From NCBI GenBank assembly GCA_002377585.1, contig DFQC01000022.1, positions 2,698 to 11,334 of the forward strand: a DNA stretch of 8,637 nucleotides. Direction: 5' to 3'. The notes below the pieces were generated by a model. It was not told the DNA's origin. It saw nothing but the letters and a program-made list of their open reading frames with translations, and did no database searches. The stretch comes from Anaerolineales bacterium UBA3499. GTDB taxonomy: Bacteria > Chloroflexota > Anaerolineae > Anaerolineales > UBA11657. Below, piece by piece: positions 1-5,491 of this stretch (positions within the stretch are counted from its first letter, which is position 1; every line of letters starts with the position of its first letter). Both the position numbers and the translations under genes were made by a program.

Positions 1-23
1 AATTGTTGCTTTAAGTTCTACCG

Positions 24-656
24 TTATAGTTTTGTGGCAAAAGCTCTACTGAGTCCAAACAGAGAGATTGGCCACAATATTACTCCGCCTAATAGAAAGA
101 TTGGAGCTATAACAGTTGGGGTGATACCAAGTGACTGACCGAAAAAGCTAACTGATTGTAGGACTACAAACAATATGGAAGCACCTTTTCCAGCTAAGAT
201 ACCCCATCTTGGGATCAGTTCGCCACCATCGGCATTTATTATGGTCCAGACCCATATTGATAATAACAAGAAGCTTCCAAAGGTGAATGTACCCAACATA
301 TCTTCGACTTGGGTTGGTGTTACACCTTGGTCCCAGACGCTTTGTGCAACTGCAGTGGGTGCTAGGTCTCTAACGGCCCACATTGTGTTGATAGCAATCA
401 TCATGTAGCTCATAACTCTAAAAACAGGTTTGTCATCTGCTACGAACAGTTTCATAGCTAAAACGACGACAAACACGAGCGCAACATCCTGAGCAAAGTT
501 AATCAAATTATCCACGGGCCCCCAAGTGGAATCATATGAATTGGCAGCTCCACTAGCTGCACCCGTAGCAACATTTATGACGATAGTAAGTACTATGCCT
601 ATTGCTGCAACTAAGCTCATGTTTCTACCTAATCGGGCTTCTGCTGATGTGAACAT
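24..656 (-). CDS. Hypothetical six-helix integral membrane protein
   Basis: This 210-residue protein is not one I recognise. It is strongly hydrophobic, with about six likely membrane helices near residues 14-34, 53-70, 78-97, 125-142, 157-175 and 181-203, so it should sit in the cytoplasmic membrane. The short N-terminus (about 13 residues, with two Arg) has no lipobox or convincing cleavable signal peptide. Between helices 1 and 2 is a polar loop containing DSTWGPVDN, and between helices 3 and 4 a loop containing RDLAP and an acidic stretch; no catalytic motif stands out. The ATG start is supported by a perfect AGGAGG at 667-672, ten bases upstream. The gene follows tRNA-Pro on the same strand across a repeat-rich 214-bp gap. 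It resembles in general form the small DUF-type membrane proteins of four to six helices, but I cannot assign a family. The gene call is secure; the function is unknown. Confidence 0.85.
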   Translation of the reverse strand: MFTSAEARLGRNMSLVAAIGIVLTIVINVATGAASGAANSYDSTWGPVDNLINFAQDVALVFVVVLAMKLFVADDKPVFRVMSYMMIAINTMWAVRDLAPTAVAQSVWDQGVTPTQVEDMLGTFTFGSFLLLSIWVWTIINADGGELIPRWGILAGKGASILFVVLQSVSFFGQSLGITPTVIAPIFLLGGVILWPISLFGLSRAFATKL

Positions 657-666
657 TTTGACATGT

Positions 667-672
667 CCTCCT
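667..672 (-). promoter_or_regulatory. Shine-Dalgarno site of the 24-656 membrane protein
   Basis: A perfect AGGAGG on the minus strand lies ten bases before the ATG at 656 and fixes the start of the membrane protein. An ATG at 664-662, closer to this site, is in another frame and does not lead into the long reading frame. Confidence 0.7.
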
Positions 673-693
673 GTGTAATGAGTTTGATGTCGA

Positions 694-745
694 CTATATA
701 TTGGTGTTTTTACATTTGTGTTTTATGTATAGCACCAATATATAG
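694..745. repeat. Perfect 13-bp inverted repeat with 26-bp spacer
   Basis: The left arm CTATATATTGGTG (694-706) is matched exactly by its reverse complement CACCAATATATAG (733-745). Inside the spacer a second dyad is nested: TACAT at 711-715 and ATGTA at 725-729. The element lies 38-90 bp upstream of the membrane-protein start at 656 and downstream of tRNA-Pro. There is no T-run after either arm, so an intrinsic terminator is unlikely. An operator for a dimeric regulator, or a hairpin in a transcript reading from the tRNA, are the main options; both are inference. Confidence 0.6.
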
Positions 746-788
746 AACACAAATTTAGCAATATAGATGCGTTGGGTACTGATTTGTG
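714..788. repeat. Three ATTTGTG heptamers at exact 34-bp spacing
   Basis: ATTTGTG occurs at 714-720 (plus), as its complement CACAAAT at 748-754 (minus), and again at 782-788 (plus). The starts are 34 bp apart each time. The first two extend to a perfect 9-bp inverted pair (714-722 with 746-754). The first copy falls in the loop of the larger 13-bp inverted repeat, so the two pairings would compete in RNA. Heptamers in AT-rich DNA recur by chance, so function is uncertain. Confidence 0.4.
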
Positions 789-814
789 CAATACATAAAT
801 GATGACTGATGGTT

Positions 815-869
815 TCACCACTAAATTGATTGTTCTAAGTTTTACGGAGGATATGTGTGTTAGTGGTGA
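815..869. repeat. Perfect 10-bp inverted repeat abutting the tRNA 3' end
   Basis: TCACCACTAA at 815-824 pairs exactly with TTAGTGGTGA at 860-869, separated by 35 bp. The right arm ends two bases from the tRNA discriminator base at 871, so on the minus strand this is the first structure in the tRNA trailer. It lacks the T-run of an intrinsic terminator and its loop is long. It could be a processing or termination-related hairpin, or a binding site; the sequence alone does not decide. Confidence 0.45.
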
Positions 870-870
870 G

Positions 871-944
871 TCGGGGCGGGCGGATTTGAACCGCCGACCC
901 CTGCAACCCCATTGCAGTGCGCTACCGGACTGCGCCACGCCCCG
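871..944 (-). tRNA. tRNA-Pro, anticodon GGG
   Basis: A complete cloverleaf reads on the minus strand. The seven-pair acceptor stem is CGGGGCG (from 944) with CGCCCCG (to 872), followed by discriminator A at 871. The D-stem is GCGC/GCGC, the anticodon stem CTGCA/TGCAG, and the T-stem GGCGG/CCGCC with loop TTCAAAT. The seven-base anticodon loop is ATGGGGT, placing GGG at 910-908 behind the invariant T33, which decodes CCC and CCU proline codons. The C1-G72 pair and A73 are typical of bacterial proline tRNA and its synthetase recognition. The 74-base length is standard. The 3' CCA is not encoded (the next bases are CTC), so a CCA-adding enzyme must complete it. The gene sits 46 bp after the reductase gene and has its own promoter. 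Confidence 0.97.
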
Positions 945-955
945 ACGATTGTGCG

Positions 956-984
956 ATTATACCAGTGGCAATAGGGGGAGTAAA
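956..984 (-). promoter_or_regulatory. Promoter of tRNA-Pro
   Basis: On the minus strand a perfect -10 box TATAAT (961-956) is preceded by an extended -10 TGG and, with an ideal 17-bp spacer, by the -35 box TTTACT (984-979; four of six matches to TTGACA). The predicted transcription start near 949 leaves a five-base leader before the tRNA. The promoter begins just beyond the reductase stop codon, so the tRNA can be transcribed independently of the genes upstream. Confidence 0.75.
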
Positions 985-990
985 GCAATG

Positions 991-2034
991 TTAGAAATCG
1001 CCACTTAATAGGCTGTCTGCTAAACCATCTGGATTGTGACGATACTTGTCCCAGGGTATATCCCCTGCCACAATTCGACCTAGTATATTTGCCAGACCAT
1101 GGTTCACGGGAGCTGCTAGGCCGAGTGCTTTAGCGTGCCGATGTACTGTTCCATTAAGGTAAGAAATCTCGGAGTGAATTCTATTGGCTAGTAAGTCGAC
1201 TTGGAGTGATGGATGTTTACCGCCTCTGCCTTTGGAAACTTTATTGTTTAGTATAGCGCGATAGCTCCAGGGTGGAAGTCGTTTTATTGCAAATGCTAGC
1301 CAATGTGAAGGTGTTCTCGGTAGGCGGACAATTGGCAACTGTAGTCCTTTCATTACTGTGAGTGTTTCCTCTATAGCAGTTATTTCTAATCTGAATAGAC
1401 GATCGTGTTTAAAGATAGCGTTTGGCGTAATGTCGCATATTGCTGCAGTTGCATTGGCAAGTATGTTTGTTATGAGTTTTGACCATTTCATTGCCTTAGC
1501 ATTTGGGTATAGGAGCGTGTCAAACCCAGCTGAGTTAAATGCTTTCCATATTTCTAGAGAATAGGGGTGGCCAGCTGCTATACCTATTCCTCGCTCACGG
1601 TCTACATTCACGTCACCAAGTTTTGATATTGAGACTGCAGAAGTTACTGTGCCTGGGATAACATTTTCAATTCCAAATGCATCCGACAACAAATCCTCAT
1701 TATCAACTCCATTCTGTAGGCAAAGTATAGTCGGAGAAGTTTTTGTAGCTGATTTGAGTAGGTTGATTACTGAGGAAGTGTGAAATGATTTGACAGCTAG
1801 TATAACGACATCTATTTTTTTGCTGTCTAATACTGTGTTTAGGTTGGTGGTTATAGTTGGTTTGGCCAATGAGGTGTCTCCCATTGCACCGGTTAACTTG
1901 ATTCCATTGTCTTTTATGTGTTGAGCGACTCTATCTCTGACAAGAAATGTTATGTCTTCACCAGCAGCAGACAGTTGTACGCCAACTAGCTTTCCTATTG
2001 CACCCGAACCAAGAATTAAGTATGATAATGACAG
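991..2034 (-). CDS. panE: 2-dehydropantoate 2-reductase (ketopantoate reductase) family protein, probable CTG start
   Basis: This family reduces ketopantoate to pantoate with NADPH in the cytoplasmic pathway to pantothenate and CoA. Read from CTG at 2034 the protein has 347 residues, in the family's range. The N-terminal Rossmann motif GSGAIG is at residues 9-14. Further features match known PanE functional residues: Asn108 in LQNG, Lys186 in KWSKL, Ser276 in KHPSLQVDL and Glu289 in SEISYLNG. The first ATG in this frame (1884) would give only 297 residues and lose the nucleotide-binding motif, so it cannot be the real start. Upstream the frame has no ATG, GTG or TTG before the stop TAA at 2062-2060; CTG at 2034 lies eight bases after a perfect AAGGAGG. 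The gene follows the aquaporin with a 13-bp gap and is probably cotranscribed with it. The fold is certain; the exact substrate is not, because this family includes reductases of other 2-oxo acids, and no other pantothenate gene is nearby. Confidence 0.9.
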   Translation of the reverse strand: MSLSYLILGSGAIGKLVGVQLSAAGEDITFLVRDRVAQHIKDNGIKLTGAMGDTSLAKPTITTNLNTVLDSKKIDVVILAVKSFHTSSVINLLKSATKTSPTILCLQNGVDNEDLLSDAFGIENVIPGTVTSAVSISKLGDVNVDRERGIGIAAGHPYSLEIWKAFNSAGFDTLLYPNAKAMKWSKLITNILANATAAICDITPNAIFKHDRLFRLEITAIEETLTVMKGLQLPIVRLPRTPSHWLAFAIKRLPPWSYRAILNNKVSKGRGGKHPSLQVDLLANRIHSEISYLNGTVHRHAKALGLAAPVNHGLANILGRIVAGDIPWDKYRHNPDGLADSLLSGDF

Positions 2035-2042
2035 GAGTTTGT

Positions 2043-2049
2043 CCTCCTT
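2043..2049 (-). promoter_or_regulatory. Shine-Dalgarno site deciding the CTG start of the reductase
   Basis: AAGGAGG on the minus strand (2049-2043) is followed by eight bases and then CTG at 2034-2032, optimal initiation spacing. Its first two A residues belong to the aquaporin stop codon TAA (2050-2048), so ribosomes ending the aquaporin are placed directly over it. This supports translational coupling, as an inference. Confidence 0.7.
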
Positions 2050-2692
2050 AGGATTTGTCTTTTAGTACATTGATATAAAAGACAGATGCGATTGCTGATC
2101 CTGTTAGGGGACCGACGATATAAACCCATAGTTGATCCAGATTACCAGTTAGTAGGGCAGGTCCTAAAGTCCGAGCGGGATTTAGGGATGCGCCGGTCAG
2201 AGGTCCACCCATCAATATACAGAATATTAGCGTCGAACCTATAGCTAGTCCTGCTAGATTACCAGACTTTCCGCTGACTGCAGTATTCATTATTGTATTT
2301 ACTAGAAAGAAAGTAAGAATTATTTCTATGACTATTGCCTGCGAAACGGTAATTGTTGTTGCGTCAAATTGTGTTGCTCCTAATCCGCTTGCACTGCCCC
2401 CAAGCACGAATGATAAGGCTGCCGCGCCCAAAATCCCCCCTGCAAATTGCATGATCCAATAGGTTATAGCTGTATTAGTCTTTATTTCTCCAGCTAGTAG
2501 TAGCCCAAATGTGACGGCAGGATTGATGTGGGTACCACTGTGATGTCCATATGCATATGCTAAACCGATAATGACCATGCCATGCGCTAAAGCAACTACT
2601 ATTAAATCTCCGTTTATTGCCGCTGCTCCTGCCCCTATGAATATTAATGCGAATGTGCCAATTAGTTCCGAAAATGATGCTCTGAAGTTCAT
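2048..2692 (-). CDS. Aquaporin (MIP family) with a TIP-like selectivity filter
   Basis: This 214-residue channel protein of the cytoplasmic membrane carries passive flow of water and possibly small neutral solutes. Six membrane helices and the two hallmark half-helix motifs are present: NPA at residues 57-59 (GTHINPAVTFG) and 171-173 (GASLNPARTLGP). By alignment from memory to AqpZ, the aromatic/arginine filter positions are His37, Ile159, Ala168 and Arg174. AqpZ has Phe-His-Thr-Arg there and GlpF has Trp-Gly-Phe-Arg. The His-Ile-Ala-Arg set resembles plant tonoplast intrinsic proteins, some of which also pass urea, hydrogen peroxide or ammonia, so the symbol aqpZ would be misleading. The ATG start is backed by AGGAG at 2707-2703, ten bases upstream. 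The gene lies 116 bp after fmt and is closely coupled to the downstream reductase. Confidence 0.95.
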   Translation of the reverse strand: MNFRASFSELIGTFALIFIGAGAAAINGDLIVVALAHGMVIIGLAYAYGHHSGTHINPAVTFGLLLAGEIKTNTAITYWIMQFAGGILGAAALSFVLGGSASGLGATQFDATTITVSQAIVIEIILTFFLVNTIMNTAVSGKSGNLAGLAIGSTLIFCILMGGPLTGASLNPARTLGPALLTGNLDQLWVYIVGPLTGSAIASVFYINVLKDKS

Positions 2693-2736
2693 GCCTTGAT
2701 ATCTCCTAATCTGTGTTATTTCTTGGTTAGGTCAAT

Positions 2737-2767
2737 AGTATAAATGTTTGGTTATGATATGTGTCAT
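2737..2767 (-). promoter_or_regulatory. Possible aquaporin-reductase promoter
   Basis: In the 116-bp fmt-aquaporin gap the minus strand carries TATACT (2742-2737; five of six to the -10 consensus) and ATGACA (2767-2762; five of six to the -35 consensus). The spacer is 19 bp, longer than ideal, so the call is tentative. A short dyad, TGTCA and TGACA four bases apart (2762-2775), overlaps the -35 and could be an operator. No T-tailed terminator for fmt is visible in the gap, so read-through from fmt is also possible. Confidence 0.35.
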
Positions 2768-2808
2768 GTCTGACAAAGGTAATTGTACTATTACTATAGT
2801 ATCAGTAT

Positions 2809-3729
2809 TTACTCTAGGATAGTTCCGATGAAAGCTTGAAAGCCTCGTACATAATCGGTCGCTTGCATTGGGCGCTTGCCCGGTGCTTGTATTTGTTGTA
2901 GTTGAAGCAAACCATTTCCGGTTCCAACTACTATATTTTTGTTTAGAAACATGGTTTTTCCGGGTTGTCCAGAACCAGTGATGGCTTGAGCCTGTAATAT
3001 TTTGATTCGTTTCTGGCCATGCATTGCGAATGCTCCTGGCCATGGTGTCATTGCTCGTATTTTTCGTTCAATAGCCGCTGCAGTTTTGTCAAAAGATAAA
3101 TGCCCAAAATTTTTGCGTATCAGTGGTGCGTAGGTCGATAAAGTTGGGTTTTGTGGGATTGGCTTGATTTCTCCTGCGATATATCCAGGGAGTGTACTAT
3201 GTAGTAGATTGGCTCCCACCACCGCTAGGGAATCAGTGAGTGTTCCAGTGGTATGGTCTGATCGAATTGATACTGCTTGCTGGGTCAATAATGGTCCAGT
3301 ATCCATACCAGAGTCCATTTTCATTATTGTGATTCCAGTGTGTACATCGGCAGCCATTATGGCAGCAGATATAGGAGATGCTCCGCGATGCCGGGGTAAA
3401 AGGGAGGCATGAATATTTATACATCCGTTCACTGGAAGTTTTAGTATCGTATCACAGAGTATTTGTCCATAGGCTGCGACGACAATCACATCTGGTTTCC
3501 ATAGTTTGATTTGGTCAATTGCTACAGTGTTATTTATATTGTTAGGTGTTATAACTGGGAGTTGAAATTCCTGAGCTGTTATGTTAACTTCACTAGGTTT
3601 AAGTTTGCGTCCACGACCGGATGGTCTATCAGGTTGTGTGACTACACCTACTACATCATACTTCTTTTGCAGTATGTGTAGACAAGTTGATGCAAACTTG
3701 GGGGTTCCCATAAATACAACACGTAGCAT
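2809..3729 (-). CDS. fmt: Methionyl-tRNA formyltransferase
   Basis: Fmt transfers a formyl group from 10-formyl-tetrahydrofolate to methionyl-initiator tRNA, needed for normal bacterial translation initiation in the cytoplasm. The protein has 306 residues, close to the usual 310-315. The N-terminal formyltransferase domain opens with MLRVVFMGTPKFA. Catalytic residues equivalent to E. coli Asn106, His108 and Asp144 are Asn105 and His107 (INIHASLLP) and Asp143 (MDSGMDTG). The tRNA-contacting loop carries PSGRGRKLKP at about 36-45. The C-terminal OB-like domain starts near residue 205. The reading frame stays open 55 codons further upstream, but this extension runs into recJ coding sequence, so the ATG at 3729 is chosen because it begins exactly at the conserved family N-terminus. 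No Shine-Dalgarno precedes it; the promoter geometry predicts transcription starting at the ATG itself. It is divergent from recJ. No def (deformylase) gene is seen nearby. Confidence 0.96.
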   Translation of the reverse strand: MLRVVFMGTPKFASTCLHILQKKYDVVGVVTQPDRPSGRGRKLKPSEVNITAQEFQLPVITPNNINNTVAIDQIKLWKPDVIVVAAYGQILCDTILKLPVNGCINIHASLLPRHRGASPISAAIMAADVHTGITIMKMDSGMDTGPLLTQQAVSIRSDHTTGTLTDSLAVVGANLLHSTLPGYIAGEIKPIPQNPTLSTYAPLIRKNFGHLSFDKTAAAIERKIRAMTPWPGAFAMHGQKRIKILQAQAITGSGQPGKTMFLNKNIVVGTGNGLLQLQQIQAPGKRPMQATDYVRGFQAFIGTILE

Positions 3730-3735
3730 AATATT

Positions 3736-3764
3736 ATTGTAACGTCCACGGTAATAAACTACAA
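3736..3764 (-). promoter_or_regulatory. fmt promoter (mirror half of the divergent pair)
   Basis: On the minus strand TTGTAG (3764-3759) and TACAAT (3741-3736) are separated by exactly 17 bp. The -10 box has five of six consensus matches; the -35 has the key TTG. With usual spacing from the -10, transcription would begin at 3729, the A of the fmt start codon, making the mRNA leaderless. This fits the lack of a ribosome-binding site. Confidence 0.6.
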
Positions 3765-3765
3765 T
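3737..3765 (+). promoter_or_regulatory. recJ promoter (mirror half of the divergent pair)
   Basis: On the plus strand TTGTAA (3737-3742; four of six to TTGACA) and TACAAT (3760-3765; five of six to TATAAT) are 17 bp apart. The predicted start is A at 3772, giving a 16-base leader that contains AGGTG at 3775-3779. The -10 of each direction overlaps the -35 of the other, so polymerase can occupy only one orientation at a time. Confidence 0.65.
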
Positions 3766-3787
3766 GCTCATATTAGGTGAAAATACT

Positions 3788-5491
3788 ATGGATAATAAAT
3801 GGATTTTGGCTGATCCTATGCCCGAGGATTGTCGCAATAAATTAGATCGATGGCAATCAGAACCAGTGCTACAGCAGTTATTTTGGAACCGCAAACTTAT
3901 TAGTGAGGAAGAAGCAATGAGGTTTGTACGTTATCAAATATCCCACGATGCTGACCCTTACAAGCTTGCCGATATGACTGGCGCAGTGGAACGTATCTTG
4001 GCTGCACTGGATGCTGGACAACTTATAGCTATTTATGGGGACTACGATGTAGATGGTGTGACAGCTACATTAGTGTTAAAACAAGGTTTAGAGGCTTATG
4101 GTGCCAAGGTCGTTTACTACATACCTGACAGGCATCTTGAAGGTTATGGTATACATAGTACTGTATTGCAACGATTCGCAAATCAAGGAGTTGATCTAGT
4201 GATTTCTGTTGATTGTGGTATATCTGCTTTTGCAGAGGTGCAACAATCCAATGAATTAGGCATGGATTTCATCGTTACTGATCACCATCAAATTAGCTCT
4301 GAGTTACCTGAAGCTTTGGCCATCATAAACCCCAATCGTCCTGATTGTGCATATCCAGAAAACATATTGTCAGCAGTAGGAATATCTTATAAGCTAGTTC
4401 AGGCTCTTTGGAGTGTCAGGATGCCCCAAAATAGTCATAAACCCATATCCGATTTTCTTGATCTTGTAGCGTTAGGTACTGTTGCTGATCTTGCTCCTCT
4501 TATTGGGGAGAATCGATATATGGTTCAAGCCGGTTTAGAGATTATTAATCGTAATCCTAGATTAGGGATAAAAGCATTGCTTGGAGTGTCAAGGAGCAAA
4601 GGTTCCGTATCTGCTCAAACTATAGCCTTCCAATTGGGTCCTCGCATCAATGCTGTTGGAAGGATAGGGGATGCATCACGTGCTCTAAGATTGCTTGCGA
4701 CTGATAATGAGCAAGAGGCGGTTATAATTGCACAAGAATTAGACAAGTACAATCGCGAACGTCAACGCATGACACGTGATATGACGTCTGCTGCATTGGA
4801 GTTGTGTGAGAAAACATATAGTACAGGTGAAACTCATATACTCTTTGCTGAACACGAGGATTTTCATAATGGTCTTGTCGGTCTAGTAGCTGCAAGGCTG
4901 TGTCAGGAATACTATCTGCCGGCCGTTGTAGGTCAGAGGAAGGAAGGCTATATAACTGGATCTGCGCGTAGTATATCTGAGTTCCATATTTCGGATGCAT
5001 TTAAGGATTGCTCGCAGTTGCTTGAAAAATATGGTGGGCACGCAGCTGCAGCTGGATTCACAATTAAGGAGGAGAACTGGACTAAATTTATTGAGCATTT
5101 AGAGGGTATTGCTTCATACAATCTGAAAGATGTGGATTTGAGACCTGTTTTGCATATTGATGCCGAGGTTCAAGCTTCAGACATAACTCAGAGACTTGCA
5201 AGCCAACAATCTTTTTTTGAGCCAACTGGAATGGCAAACCCTCAGCCGCTTTTTATGTGGCGTGGTGCGGATATACTAAGCAAGCGCAATGTTGGTCGAG
5301 ATGAAAAACATCTAAAGCTGAAATTTGTAAGCGGGCCAGATAGGAGCTTAGATGCTATAGGATTTGGTCTCGGTGACAAATATGCTGATCTGAATGACAA
5401 AGCGGATTTAGTGTTTGCTTTGGAGATTAATGAATGGAATGGTCACACGAATGAGCAATTGAATGTCAAGGATATACGTTCTTCTGAGTGA
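3788..5491 (+). CDS. recJ: Single-stranded-DNA-specific exonuclease RecJ
   Basis: RecJ degrades single-stranded DNA 5' to 3' in RecF-pathway recombination, mismatch repair and base-excision repair. The 567-residue protein matches the family size (about 560-580). The DHH-superfamily metal-binding motifs are in order: GDYDVDG at 84-90, VDCG at 141-144, DHH at 165-167 and GTVADLAPL at 230-238. A GPRINAVGR segment follows at 284-292. The DHHA1 domain shows HNGLVGLVAARL at 360-371 and GGHAAAAGF at 416-424. A C-terminal OB-type domain ends in LNVKDIR, as usual for RecJ. The ATG at 3788 is chosen because AGGTG lies eight bases upstream; the earlier in-frame ATG at 3764 falls inside the predicted -10 box and would not be transcribed. 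This is the only plus-strand gene. Its last 26 bases overlap the 3' end of the convergent YfhO-family gene. Confidence 0.97.
   Translation: MDNKWILADPMPEDCRNKLDRWQSEPVLQQLFWNRKLISEEEAMRFVRYQISHDADPYKLADMTGAVERILAALDAGQLIAIYGDYDVDGVTATLVLKQGLEAYGAKVVYYIPDRHLEGYGIHSTVLQRFANQGVDLVISVDCGISAFAEVQQSNELGMDFIVTDHHQISSELPEALAIINPNRPDCAYPENILSAVGISYKLVQALWSVRMPQNSHKPISDFLDLVALGTVADLAPLIGENRYMVQAGLEIINRNPRLGIKALLGVSRSKGSVSAQTIAFQLGPRINAVGRIGDASRALRLLATDNEQEAVIIAQELDKYNRERQRMTRDMTSAALELCEKTYSTGETHILFAEHEDFHNGLVGLVAARLCQEYYLPAVVGQRKEGYITGSARSISEFHISDAFKDCSQLLEKYGGHAAAAGFTIKEENWTKFIEHLEGIASYNLKDVDLRPVLHIDAEVQASDITQRLASQQSFFEPTGMANPQPLFMWRGADILSKRNVGRDEKHLKLKFVSGPDRSLDAIGFGLGDKYADLNDKADLVFALEINEWNGHTNEQLNVKDIRSSE

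Noticed and set aside
723..1008. Open frames on both strands across the tRNA (71 and 69 codons)
   Set aside because: They read through tRNA-Pro and its complement. Peptides such as SGRADLNRRPLQPHCSALPDCATPR are well-known translation artefacts of tRNA genes. The ACGGAGG before ATG 852 is coincidental.
1884..2034. Reductase as a pseudogene or frameshifted gene
   Set aside because: The missing N-terminus is encoded in the same frame without interruption; only a standard start codon is absent.
2792..2801. 10-bp palindrome TACTATAGTA after fmt as a terminator
   Set aside because: It is AT-rich, has no loop and no T-run, so it would not form a stable intrinsic terminator.
2732..3043. Minus-strand frame of 103 codons across the fmt 3' end, and similar frames in recJ, fmt and the YfhO gene
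   Set aside because: They are out-of-frame or antisense shadows of well-supported genes with no family-like sequence and no ribosome-binding site.
3764..3787. Earlier in-frame ATG for recJ at 3764
   Set aside because: It lies within the predicted -10 box and upstream of the AGGTG that serves ATG 3788.
3730..3894. 55-codon N-terminal extension of fmt
   Set aside because: It overlaps the recJ coding region and both promoters, and the conserved Fmt N-terminus begins exactly at ATG 3729.
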